NCBI GenBank assembly: GCA_023391815.1
Contig: JAEWAF010000036.1
Span: forward strand, 1-37,862
Length of the DNA stretch: 37,862 bases
Direction: 5' to 3'
Source: Pseudomonadota bacterium
GTDB lineage: Bacteria; Pseudomonadota; Gammaproteobacteria; Steroidobacterales; Steroidobacteraceae
Each line of letters opens with the position of its first letter. Positions within the stretch are counted from its first letter, which is position 1. The notes beneath the pieces are model-generated. The model did not search any database, was not told the origin of the DNA, and saw only the letters and a program-made list of their open reading frames with translations. Below, in pieces: positions 1 to 7,557 of the stretch. Position numbers and translations under genes: made by a program.

Positions 1-2
1 TC

Positions 3-794
3 GGCACGGTACTGACGTCCGGTGAAGGAACGCACTACAGGCCAGGCACCCGATTGGGCGTGCCCTGGCTCGGCTATACGTGCGGCCGCTGCGAGTATTG
101 TTTGAGCGGTCGCGAAAACCTCTGCGACAGCGCCGCGTTCACTGGATATCAGCTCGATGGTGGATACGCCGAGCATGTCGTCGCCGATGCTCGCTACTGT
201 TTCGAACTGCCCGCCGGCATCGATGATGCTCATGCGGCCCCACTGCTGTGCGCGGGGCTGATCGGCTACCGGTCGTGGCGTATGGCTGAGAACGCGAAGC
301 GCTTGGGAATCTATGGCTTCGGCGCGGCCGCGCATTTGATTGCACAGGTCGCGACCTACAAAGGCCAAGAAGTCTACGCTTTTACACGCGCCGGCGACGT
401 CACTGCGCAGAAGTTCGCGATGCAGCTCGGGGCACGCTGGGCCGGCGCCAGTGAGGATCTACCGCCGGTGCTCCTCGATGCCGCAATCATCTTCGCACCG
501 GTCGGCGAGTTGGTGCCACTAGCGTTACGCGCTGTGTGCAAGGGTGGCAGCGTGATCTGCGGCGGCATACATATGAGCGACATTCCCTCGCTGCCCTACT
601 CGTTGCTCTGGGGCGAGCGCTCCATTCGTACAGTGGCCAACCTGACACGTCGCGACGGCATGGAGTTTCTGGCGCTGGCCGGTGAGATCGGCATTCGGCC
701 CAGCATAGAAACACTGCCTCTGAACCGAGCCAACGAGGCATTGGAGCGCCTGCGCAAGGGCGCGCTCAGCGGAGCGGCAGTACTGATTCCTTGA
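3..794 (+). CDS. Zinc-dependent alcohol dehydrogenase family protein (5' end outside window)
   Basis: The reading frame is open from the left edge, so only the C-terminal part (about 263 residues) is visible. Codons from position 3 read on without a start, and the TTG at 54 is internal. The structural zinc signature is clear: cysteines in GRCEYCLSGRENLC, just after VPWLGYTCG. A nucleotide-binding segment follows (GIYGFGAAAHLIAQ), a variant of the GxGxxG Rossmann turn, then the substrate domain ending in SGAAVLIP. These features match the medium-chain zinc alcohol dehydrogenases of the adh family 2 type, which oxidise alcohols or reduce aldehydes with NAD(P). The catalytic zinc histidine and the true start lie outside the window. 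The next gene begins 69 bp downstream on the same strand and may be co-transcribed. The exact substrate cannot be told. Confidence 0.9.
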   Translation, partial: GTVLTSGEGTHYRPGTRLGVPWLGYTCGRCEYCLSGRENLCDSAAFTGYQLDGGYAEHVVADARYCFELPAGIDDAHAAPLLCAGLIGYRSWRMAENAKRLGIYGFGAAAHLIAQVATYKGQEVYAFTRAGDVTAQKFAMQLGARWAGASEDLPPVLLDAAIIFAPVGELVPLALRAVCKGGSVICGGIHMSDIPSLPYSLLWGERSIRTVANLTRRDGMEFLALAGEIGIRPSIETLPLNRANEALERLRKGALSGAAVLIP

Positions 795-863
795 ACAGCT
801 CGACCTTCGAACCCACCGCAACAATGGACTAAGCTCGGACGCCCGCAAGACCGCGAGAAGATC

Positions 864-2414
864 ATGAGCGAAGCCGACCCTCCATTGCGCATAGACGAGC
901 TGCTGGTTCCAGCAGCGTTCGGACATGAGGTCTACGACCTGCGCCTGGTGGAAACTCATATTTCCTGGATCATCCTGACCGGCTCGTTCGCGTACAAGAT
1001 CAAGAAGCCGGTGAAGCTCGACTTCATCGACACCTCCACCCTCGAGCGCCGTCGGCACTATTGCAATGAGGAGCTGCGACTGAATCGGCGTCTGGCACCG
1101 GAGCTGTATCTCGCGGTCGTTCCGATCACGCGTGAATCCGGCCGAGCGCGCGTCGACGGCGCGGGCCCAGCGATCGAGTACGCGGTCCGTTTGAAACAGT
1201 TTTCCCGGGACGCAGAACTGCCGGCGTTACTCGAACGCGACGCCGTCTCCCCGACAGAAATGCTTCAGCTGGGGGAAACCCTCGCCGACTTCCACATGAA
1301 GACGGAAGAAGTCGTCGATTCGCAGGCGCCAGAAGCGACCCGGCGCATGCACGACACGGTGCTCGGCAATTTGGAACAACTGCTGGAGTACACCGAACGC
1401 CGGCAAGACGTCCCCGAACTGCGGCAGTTATGGAATTGGACGCGCGCCGCGATGAACACGAACGAGACAGCGTTCGAAGCACGCGCCAACGCGCATCGGA
1501 TCAAGGATTGCCACGGCGATCTGCATGCCGCGAATATCGTCAGATCCGAAGGCCGGCTGATACCGTTCGACTGCATCGACTTCGATCCCTGGCTGCGATG
1601 GATCGACGTCATGAACGACATCGCGTTTCTGATCATGGATTTGCACAGCCACGGCCGCGAGGATCTGGCGGCTGTGCTGTTGAACCGCTATCTGGAGATC
1701 ACCGGCGACTACGAAGGAGTTCTGCTCCTACCGTTCTATGCTGTGTACCGTGCGCTCGTACGAGCCAAGGTAGACGCGATAGCGGCCGAACAATCGCCTC
1801 GTCTCGTCGAGCAGTACACGAAGCGAATGCTCCGACGAGTACGCACGGCCCTCGAATTCACCAAGCGGCCTCGGCCCCTGCTCCTGCTGATGCATGGCAT
1901 GTCTGGCTCCGGCAAATCCTGGTTGAGCGAACAGATGGTCGCGCCGTTGCGCGCGCTGCGTGTCCGATCGGACTTGGAAAGAAAGCGATTGCTCGGCGCG
2001 TCATCGACCACAGCAGGCTTCAAACAAGGCAACTACACGCCGGAAATGAGCCACCGCGTGTACGCAAGACTCATCCAATGCGCAGAGAGCTGCCTGCGAG
2101 CGCACTTCAACGTGATCGTCGACGCCTCCTTCCTCGACGGCGCCGACCGCGATCTGTTCACGTCGCTTGCCGATCGCATGAATGTGACCTGTGCGTTCAT
2201 TTCGTGCCAGGCCGATCCCGCGACACTGCTGAAGCGCGTAGCCACACGAGCCGAGCGTGCTGACGATGCATCCGAAGCCGATCAGTCAGTAGTCCAGGCC
2301 CAGCTGCGTCACGCCGAGCCGCTCAACACCGGGCGTTACCCGATCATCGAGGTCGATACTCGCAACGTCGACGCCGTCGCGAGCGTCGTCGACGCCATTC
2401 GCCACATTCAATGA
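864..2414 (+). CDS. Fused aminoglycoside-phosphotransferase-like / P-loop kinase protein
   Basis: This 516-residue protein joins two kinase-type folds. Residues about 1-320 resemble the aminoglycoside phosphotransferase (APH/choline kinase) fold, with the catalytic-loop motif CHGDLHAAN at 216-224 and the metal-binding CIDFDP at 237-242. Residues about 335-516 are a P-loop domain with Walker A GMSGSGKS at 345-352, resembling the gluconate kinase/zeta-toxin-like family. The architecture is known in proteobacteria as COG2187 fused to COG0645. The in vivo substrate is not established, and no antibiotic resistance should be assumed. GAGAAG lies just upstream of the ATG. The 3' end overlaps the convergent dps gene by 7 bp (2408-2414), so no terminator can sit between them. 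Confidence 0.85.
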   Translation: MSEADPPLRIDELLVPAAFGHEVYDLRLVETHISWIILTGSFAYKIKKPVKLDFIDTSTLERRRHYCNEELRLNRRLAPELYLAVVPITRESGRARVDGAGPAIEYAVRLKQFSRDAELPALLERDAVSPTEMLQLGETLADFHMKTEEVVDSQAPEATRRMHDTVLGNLEQLLEYTERRQDVPELRQLWNWTRAAMNTNETAFEARANAHRIKDCHGDLHAANIVRSEGRLIPFDCIDFDPWLRWIDVMNDIAFLIMDLHSHGREDLAAVLLNRYLEITGDYEGVLLLPFYAVYRALVRAKVDAIAAEQSPRLVEQYTKRMLRRVRTALEFTKRPRPLLLLMHGMSGSGKSWLSEQMVAPLRALRVRSDLERKRLLGASSTTAGFKQGNYTPEMSHRVYARLIQCAESCLRAHFNVIVDASFLDGADRDLFTSLADRMNVTCAFISCQADPATLLKRVATRAERADDASEADQSVVQAQLRHAEPLNTGRYPIIEVDTRNVDAVASVVDAIRHIQ

Positions 2415-2956
2415 CCGCTGCGCTCGCCACGACGGCCGGTTTCAAACAGCATCCAGGTCCGTCGTTCGGCTTCGTCGATCCAGCCTTCGATCAGGCTGGT
2501 GGTGGCGAAATCGCGATGATCGGCACAGAGCTCGTGGACTTCTCGTAACCGGCTGACCAGCGCTTTGTTGTCCTCGCGCAGCTCCGCGAGCATGTCAGCG
2601 GCATCGACGAAATCGGCATCGTTGTCCTGCACTCGCTGCAAGCTGGCGATGTTTCCGATGGAACGCAGCGTCGCACCGCCGATCTTCCGGATGCGCTCGG
2701 CGATCGGATCGGTCATCTCGAAGATCTGGGTCGCCTGCTCTTCGAACAGCAGGTGGTAGTCGCGGAAATGCGGGCCGCTCACGTGCCAATGGAAGTTCTT
2801 GGTCTTCAGATACAACGCGAACACATCGGCCAGCACGGCGTTCATCGCCGCGGCGATATCCCGAGTCGCTCGCGCTTGCAGATCGGTCGGCGTGACGAGC
2901 GACGCCTGTCGGCGACGAGTCAGTTCATCTCGTGAAGCGGAGTTCCTGGTAGTCAT
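2408..2956 (-). CDS. dps: Dps-family DNA-binding ferritin-like protein
   Basis: The product is a 182-residue ferritin-like protein of the Dps family. Dps proteins form 12-subunit shells that oxidise and store iron with hydrogen peroxide and protect DNA in starvation. The ferroxidase signature is intact: NFHWHVSGPHFRDYHLLFEEQ followed by MTDPIAERIRKIGG supplies the His, Asp and Glu ligands. The N-terminus is rich in Arg and Lys (MTTRNSASRDELTRRRQ), as expected for DNA contact. I chose the ATG at 2956 because GAGGT lies just upstream; a longer frame continues to 3130 but runs inside the preceding gene. The start overlaps the stop of the upstream secreted-protein gene by 4 bp (ATGA), so translation is probably coupled. 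Confidence 0.93.
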   Translation of the reverse strand: MTTRNSASRDELTRRRQASLVTPTDLQARATRDIAAAMNAVLADVFALYLKTKNFHWHVSGPHFRDYHLLFEEQATQIFEMTDPIAERIRKIGGATLRSIGNIASLQRVQDNDADFVDAADMLAELREDNKALVSRLREVHELCADHRDFATTSLIEGWIDEAERRTWMLFETGRRGERSGH

Positions 2957-3306
2957 TTCTTGACCTCGTGGAAAGTGCCCATGATGTGCTGGCTGCCGGT
3001 CATCGCCTCCGCCGCGGTCGCATTGATCCGCCTGGCGGTGACTTCCGTGCATTCGCCGGGTTGCAAGGTGGCTTCCTGGTCGTCGTAACGCAGCTTCATG
3101 GAAGCGGTCTCGCCACCCGTCTTGACGCACACCTTGTAGTCCTTGGCGGTCTGGCTGTTGTGAATGGTCTTCACTTCATGGCCGGTCAGATCGAACTCGC
3201 CGGGCGTGACCGCCACCATTTTGTCCATGGTCGCGTCGGTCTTTTCTCCGGCAAACGCCGCCGAGAAACCAAGCACCGCCAGCGCCAAGACCCATTTCAC
3301 AATCAT
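2953..3306 (-). CDS. Small secreted protein of unknown function upstream of dps
   Basis: I do not recognise the family. The 117-residue product starts with a typical Sec signal peptide (MIVKWVLALAVLGFSAAFA, probable cleavage before GEK), so it should be periplasmic. The mature part has two cysteines (YKVCVK and PGECTEV) about 35 residues apart that could form a disulfide, and it is rich in Thr and Lys. The start at 3306 is preferred because a GAGG sequence lies at a suitable distance and the signal peptide begins there; an in-frame ATG at 3384 would add 26 unrelated residues. The stop overlaps the dps start (ATGA), which points to co-expression with dps in stress or stationary phase. A role in metal or redox stress is only a guess. 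Confidence 0.75.
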   Translation of the reverse strand: MIVKWVLALAVLGFSAAFAGEKTDATMDKMVAVTPGEFDLTGHEVKTIHNSQTAKDYKVCVKTGGETASMKLRYDDQEATLQPGECTEVTARRINATAAEAMTGSQHIMGTFHEVKK

Positions 3307-3473
3307 GGCCGTATACCTCGTGCTCGTGTTCGCATCGACGCCCGTCACGTTGGACGCCACGGCGCTCGCTTGCAATCGGAACATCGTGCATCGCCAACGG
3401 GCTATTCTGTAAGCGGATGCCGGCCGAACCCGTCGCTGGCAACGCCGCGGCGCATCTTCCGGAGAGGATCACA

Positions 3474-6062
3474 GTGCGGCCATTCATGAGCGCAATCACC
3501 GCCCGCCTGCCAGCAACCTGGCATTCCTGGGTCGCGCCAGTACTGAGCGTGATCCTGCTCTGCGTGGTGATTCTGGTGGTGCATCGGGAGATCGAGCACT
3601 TTCATCTGCGCAAGATGTTCGCGTACATGCGCGAGATCCCGGCCTCGGATCTGATCGTCGCCGGTCTGTGCACCATCGCGAGTTACGCCGTGCTGAGTCT
3701 GTTCGACTTCACCGGCCTGCACTACATAGGGAAGCGGTTGCCTTATCCGCGCGTGGCGCTCAGTTCCTTCATCTCTTATGCAATCGCAAGCAATGCCGGC
3801 GCAAGCGCATTGACCGGCACTGCGATGCGCTTGCGTCTGTACACACCTCAAGGTCTCACCGGCACCGAGGTGGTGACGTTGCAGGGATTTTGCAGCCTCA
3901 CGACCGCGCTCGGGCTCGGCACTCTCACCGGACTGTCATTGCTATTCGCGCATGACCGGAACGTCGCGATCTTTCAGTTGTTCGGCCCATGGATTTGGAT
4001 TCTGGGATTGCCCTTGCTCGCGGCGATCGCCGCGTACGTCGCGTGGGGCGGCCTGGCCAAGCGTGGCGTTGTATTTCGCGGCTGGTCGCTGCGGCCGCCG
4101 GGCGCCGTGATCGCCCCGCTGCAAGTAGTGCTCGGCACTCTCGAGCTGTCACTCGACTGCGCGGTGTTGTGGGCGGTGCTGCCATCCGATGCGCACATCG
4201 GGCTGCCCGCCTTTATCGGTGTATTCGCTCTGGCCGTCGCAGCGGGACTCGTCAGTCACATGCCGGGTGGCCTGGGTGTGTTCGAGTCGATCGTGTTGCT
4301 GGCATTGCCCGACGTACCGCGAAGTCAGTTGGTCGGTGCGTTGGTAGCCTATCGAGCGTTCTACTACTTAGCGCCGCTGATCGCGGCCGGGACGCTGTTT
4401 GCGGCGCTGGAACTGTATGGACATCGACACCGTGTCGGCCGGGTCAGCTCGCTTCTGACCGCATACGTCTCACGTGTCTCGCCGCAGGTTGCCGGAACAC
4501 TGGTGCTGCTCGCCGGCGTCGTGCTGCTGATCTCCGGAGCGACCCCGGCCATCGCCTCGCGCCTGGCAGTCTTGCGACATCTGCTGCCCTTGCCGGTTCT
4601 GGAAATGTCACATCTGATCGGCAGCATCAGCGGCCTGGGCCTGCTGGTGCTCGCACGCGCGCTTTACCGGCGCGTTCGGGAGGGATATCGACTGGCGGTG
4701 GCGTTGTTGATCGCGGGCATCGTCGTGTCGCTGTTGAAAGGACTGGATTATGAGGAAGCGGCCATTCTCGCCATCGTGCTGGCGGTACTTTGGCTCGGTC
4801 GCGGTGAATTCCATCGTCCCGCCTCGATCATGGAAGAACGCTTCTCGCCGATGTGGATCGTCGGTATCGCAGGCGTGCTCGGCGCGGTCGCCTGGGTCAG
4901 TTATTTCGCTCATCGACACGTTCAATATACGAATGAGCTGTGGTGGACATTTGCGTTCTCGGCGGATGCGCCTCGCGCGCTGAGGACAACGTTGATCACA
5001 GTGCTGGTCGCGGCAACGTTCCTTACGTTGAATCTGCTGCGCCCGGCGCGTCCGGCACCCGTCACGCCCAGCGCTGGTGAGTTGGAACGTGCACGAGCCA
5101 TCATCGATCGATCCGACGGGACACTGGCCAACGCGGCGCTCTGTGGCGATAAACGTCTGTTGTTCGCACCGAATGACGATGCATTCATCATGTATCAAGT
5201 CGCGCGCCGCAGTTGGGTGGCGCTCGGCGACCCGGTTGGCGAGCCGGCGCGCTACGAAGAGCTGGTGTGGCGTTTCACCGAGCTCGCCGACGGATACGGC
5301 GGCTGGACCGTTTTTTATCAGACCGGCGCCGATCAACTGCCCCTCTATGTCGATTGCGGCCTGACGCCGGTGAAAATCGGCGAAGAAGCGCGCGTGCAGC
5401 TGTCGGAGTTCAGCCTCAAAGGCAGAGCGCGTCGTGACATTCGGCAGTCTCATTCGCACGCCGCACGCGACGACGCAACGTTCGAGGTTCTAGCAGTTGA
5501 ATCGGTACCTCCATTGCTGCCGGAGCTGCGCAGAATTTCCGATGACTGGCTGAAAGCAAAAAGCACTGGCGAGAAGGGCTTTTCCATCGGCACCTTCGAT
5601 GAAGCCTACATTCGGCAGTTTCCGATCGCATTGGTCCGGCGCGGCGGCAGCCCGGTAGCCTTCGCCAATTTATGGACCACTCGCAGCCGCGAAGAACTGT
5701 CGGTCGATCTGATGCGATTCGGCCCCGGCGCGCCTCGCGGCGTGATGGATTTTTTATTCGTCGAACTGATGCTCTGGGGGCGGGCGCAGAGCTATCGATG
5801 GTTCAATCTGGGCATGGCGCCCCTGGCCGGACTGGACCCGCGCCCGTTCGCGCCGGCCTGGAATCGTATCGGCAGCTTCGTGTTCCGTCACGGCGAGCAC
5901 TTCTATAACTTCGAGGGACTCCGAAGCTACAAGGCCAAGTTCGGCCCACTCTGGACCGCCCGATACCTCGCCGCGCCGCCGGGCATTCTGGTGCTGCCAA
6001 GCGTGCTTGCGGACATCTCCACGCTGATCGCCGGCGGCTTGAAGGAGTTGGTGAAGAAGTGA
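3474..6062 (+). CDS. mprF: Bifunctional lysylphosphatidylglycerol flippase/synthetase MprF
   Basis: MprF transfers lysine (or alanine) from aminoacyl-tRNA to phosphatidylglycerol and flips the product across the inner membrane. This lowers the negative surface charge and gives tolerance to cationic peptides. The 862-residue length fits the family (about 840-880). Residues about 15-525 are a long run of hydrophobic helices (flippase and membrane domain). Residues about 535-860 are the soluble DUF2156 GNAT-like synthase domain, with LFAPNDDAFIMYQ, GDPVGEP, FSIGTFDEAY and RSYKAKFGPLW. I chose GTG 3474 because GGAGAGGA lies 5 bp upstream. The ATG at 3417 has no such site, and ATG 3486 remains possible. 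Its 3' end faces ccdB 25 bp away. The lipid-linked amino acid cannot be read from sequence. Confidence 0.92.
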   Translation: MRPFMSAITARLPATWHSWVAPVLSVILLCVVILVVHREIEHFHLRKMFAYMREIPASDLIVAGLCTIASYAVLSLFDFTGLHYIGKRLPYPRVALSSFISYAIASNAGASALTGTAMRLRLYTPQGLTGTEVVTLQGFCSLTTALGLGTLTGLSLLFAHDRNVAIFQLFGPWIWILGLPLLAAIAAYVAWGGLAKRGVVFRGWSLRPPGAVIAPLQVVLGTLELSLDCAVLWAVLPSDAHIGLPAFIGVFALAVAAGLVSHMPGGLGVFESIVLLALPDVPRSQLVGALVAYRAFYYLAPLIAAGTLFAALELYGHRHRVGRVSSLLTAYVSRVSPQVAGTLVLLAGVVLLISGATPAIASRLAVLRHLLPLPVLEMSHLIGSISGLGLLVLARALYRRVREGYRLAVALLIAGIVVSLLKGLDYEEAAILAIVLAVLWLGRGEFHRPASIMEERFSPMWIVGIAGVLGAVAWVSYFAHRHVQYTNELWWTFAFSADAPRALRTTLITVLVAATFLTLNLLRPARPAPVTPSAGELERARAIIDRSDGTLANAALCGDKRLLFAPNDDAFIMYQVARRSWVALGDPVGEPARYEELVWRFTELADGYGGWTVFYQTGADQLPLYVDCGLTPVKIGEEARVQLSEFSLKGRARRDIRQSHSHAARDDATFEVLAVESVPPLLPELRRISDDWLKAKSTGEKGFSIGTFDEAYIRQFPIALVRRGGSPVAFANLWTTRSREELSVDLMRFGPGAPRGVMDFLFVELMLWGRAQSYRWFNLGMAPLAGLDPRPFAPAWNRIGSFVFRHGEHFYNFEGLRSYKAKFGPLWTARYLAAPPGILVLPSVLADISTLIAGGLKELVKK

Positions 6063-6087
6063 GTTTCCAGCCGCAAGTTTCTAGCGG

Positions 6088-6409
6088 TCAGCCATGGGCA
6101 CGCGTGATCAACTCATCGAGAGCATCGATGATCTGCTGACCTTCCTCTGCAAGGGAGTGCACCACCTTTCCCCAGGTTGTCCGTCGCGACCGAGACCAGT
6201 TCCAGCGGATGCAAAACCACGAGGGTTCCTTCGATGGTAAACGTCGGGTTGAAGCGCGGCAGCGATATCTTGTCGAGGTCCGATTTCTTGACCAGCGGCA
6301 CGACGACGCGACGCTTGTACCCATCGAAGATCGCCGATTGCACCACGACCACGTAAGAAATCGCGTCCCGATTCGCTCCCAGATTCCGATGAACGTCGAA
6401 CTGCGCCAT
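6088..6409 (-). pseudogene. ccdB: ccdB-type toxin gene with an internal frameshift
   Basis: Intact CcdB is a roughly 100-residue toxin that poisons DNA gyrase. From ATG 6409 the frame reads a normal CcdB N-terminus (MAQFDVHRNLGANRDAISYV, then YKRRVVVPLV, PRFNP and LHPLELVSVATDNLGK). Near 6167-6175 the family sequence moves to another frame, where VVHSLAEEGQQIIDALDELI continues to a stop at 6088-6090. One extra base in the GGGGAAAGG run explains this. The unshifted frame ends at 6113 with an unrelated tail (GGALPCRGRSADHRCSR). The CcdB C-terminus carries the gyrase-contact residues in the F-plasmid protein, so the toxin is probably inactive. A sequencing error in the run is the main alternative. 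ccdA lies 8 bp upstream. Confidence 0.8.
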
Positions 6410-6417
6410 TTATAAAG

Positions 6418-6669
6418 TTATAAAGTCCAATGCTCGTCGGCAAAGGAGCCATGCTTTTCGCCAAAGGCGTTCCAGGTATCGACCGCATCCTTGAGCGCCT
6501 TGGCATGAGCGTCGCGTCGAACCTTTTCCTTCGCTACGAAATCGGCAAGCAAGGTCTCGACCACCTCGGACAGGTTGTTGGTCAGTTCCCGAACCTTGCC
6601 GATCAAGTCCTCATTCAGCGACAGGTTCACGGGCCGTTTCGGCGCTTTAACGTTGTAGGCAGGCCGCAT
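6418..6669 (-). CDS. ccdA: CcdA-type antitoxin
   Basis: The 83-residue product matches the CcdA antitoxin family. CcdA binds and neutralises CcdB and, with it, represses its own operon. The N-terminal half (PKRPVNLSLNEDLIGKVREL) has the ribbon-helix-helix DNA-binding pattern. The C-terminal half (WNAFGEKHGSFADEHWTL) is the flexible toxin-binding tail typical of chromosomal CcdA. The frame is intact, in contrast to the downstream toxin. The TAA stop lies 8 bp before the ccdB start. A GGAG lies about 10 bp before the ATG. A 19-bp palindrome at 6690-6708 upstream is a good candidate for the autoregulatory operator. Confidence 0.88.
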   Translation of the reverse strand: MRPAYNVKAPKRPVNLSLNEDLIGKVRELTNNLSEVVETLLADFVAKEKVRRDAHAKALKDAVDTWNAFGEKHGSFADEHWTL

Positions 6670-6689
6670 TTGGGGGTGTCTCCAGCATC

Positions 6690-6708
6690 ATGCGCACGGT
6701 ATGCGCAT
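6690..6708. promoter_or_regulatory. Palindrome upstream of ccdA, probable autoregulatory operator
   Basis: ATGCGCA at 6690-6696 is repeated as its inverse TGCGCAT at 6702-6708 around a 5-bp centre. It lies 21 bp before the ccdA start. On the minus strand a TTGCAC (6719-6724) just upstream could be the -35 box, so the palindrome would cover the -10 region. Ribbon-helix-helix antitoxins commonly bind such sites; binding here is inference. Confidence 0.5.
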
Positions 6709-6735
6709 GAGGAGCGAGGTGCAATCAGGGCACGC

Positions 6736-7467
6736 CTATGAGCGGGCCGAACGCGTCGTAGGACGTAAGCTGGCCGCGATCGACTGAAGGCCGGCGAGCG
6801 CGAAGGTGACCATGTGATCCACGAGCGCGTCGGTGTCGGTAAGCAGCGTAGGAAATATCTTCTTTTGCCAATCGGGATTCGCGACCAGCAGGAAAATGCA
6901 TGGGCCGACGATGCTCACCGTCGAGCGACTTACCGCGGGGTGCGTGGGCGGCACACCCAGGATATCGCCGATCATTCCGGTCACCATCTTCGCTTTCGGC
7001 ATGACTTGGTTCTTCATCATGCCGTCCATGAGCGGCGTCGGCGCCATGAGCTCGCGGCTCAGCACACGCAGCTCCCAGGCACCAGCGTCGCGCCGGGCAA
7101 CTTCTCCAACGATCCTTCGGAGCAACAGCCGCAGCTTATCCGCCCCGCTCGCGCTGCTCTGAGTGATCTCTGCGACGATGTCTATGCTGATCAGGCGAGC
7201 ATGCGCTTCCTCCAGCACGGATGCATACAAACCATCCTTGCCGCCAAAGTGGTAATTGACGGCCGCGATATTGGCATTCGCCCGCTCGCAGATCTCCTTG
7301 CTGGTGGCGCGCTCGTAGCCATGCTCGGCAAAAACGCGGCCCGCGACCTCGAGCAATTGTTGCCTCGTCTGTGCTCCATTCTCGCGCACGGCCGCGCGCG
7401 CCACGGGAGGCTTCATTGCCTGCCGTCGTTTCGCGGAGGGCTGGTCGGTCTTGCGCGGGCGGGCCAT
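6736..7467 (-). CDS. cecR: TetR-family repressor, CecR (YbiH)-like
   Basis: The 243-residue protein has the TetR helix-turn-helix at about residues 35-84 (RQQLLEVAGRVFAEHGYE, then ATSKEICERANANIAAVNYHFGGKDGLYASV). It is followed by an all-helical ligand-binding domain of the DUF1956 type found in CecR. In E. coli, CecR regulates ybhGFSR, and here the gene is divergent from exactly such an operon, 90 bp away. A strong palindrome lies in the gap at 7496-7515. The expected role is repression of the exporter and of itself, relieved by an unknown small molecule. The Arg- and Lys-rich 30 N-terminal residues are longer than usual, and a later start is possible, though no better-placed Met is seen. 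Confidence 0.85.
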   Translation of the reverse strand: MARPRKTDQPSAKRRQAMKPPVARAAVRENGAQTRQQLLEVAGRVFAEHGYERATSKEICERANANIAAVNYHFGGKDGLYASVLEEAHARLISIDIVAEITQSSASGADKLRLLLRRIVGEVARRDAGAWELRVLSRELMAPTPLMDGMMKNQVMPKAKMVTGMIGDILGVPPTHPAVSRSTVSIVGPCIFLLVANPDWQKKIFPTLLTDTDALVDHMVTFALAGLQSIAASLRPTTRSARS

Positions 7468-7490
7468 TGGCTCGGTGCAAACAAATAAAG

Positions 7491-7515
7491 TTGAAATTCA
7501 AATTTGATTTTGAAT
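7491..7515. promoter_or_regulatory. Operator-like palindromes in the cecR-ybhG intergenic region
   Basis: Two overlapping inverted repeats occur in an AT-rich patch of otherwise GC-rich DNA: TTGAA-A-TTCAA (7491-7501) and ATTCAAA-N6-TTTGAAT (7496-7515). They overlap the likely ybhG promoter and sit 24-48 bp from the cecR start. This is the expected place for a TetR-type dimer site controlling both genes. Confidence 0.6.
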
Positions 7516-7520
7516 AGACT
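7491..7520 (+). promoter_or_regulatory. Candidate promoter of the ybhG operon
   Basis: TTGAAA (7491-7496) and TAGACT (7515-7520), 18 bp apart, resemble sigma-70 -35 and -10 boxes. They overlap the palindromes, consistent with repression by CecR. The start codon follows 37 bp later. Confidence 0.45.
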
Positions 7521-7557
7521 GCGGGCAGATTGCAACTGAAGACCTCGGACGGTCCCC

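Noticed and set aside
864..2414. Calling the APH-like fusion an aminoglycoside resistance gene
   Set aside because: The catalytic loop is shared by many small-molecule kinases, and the fused P-loop half is not found in known resistance enzymes.
6113..6409. Programmed frameshifting in ccdB
   Set aside because: No known slippery site with a stimulatory structure is evident, and CcdB genes are not known to use recoding. Mutation or sequence error is simpler.
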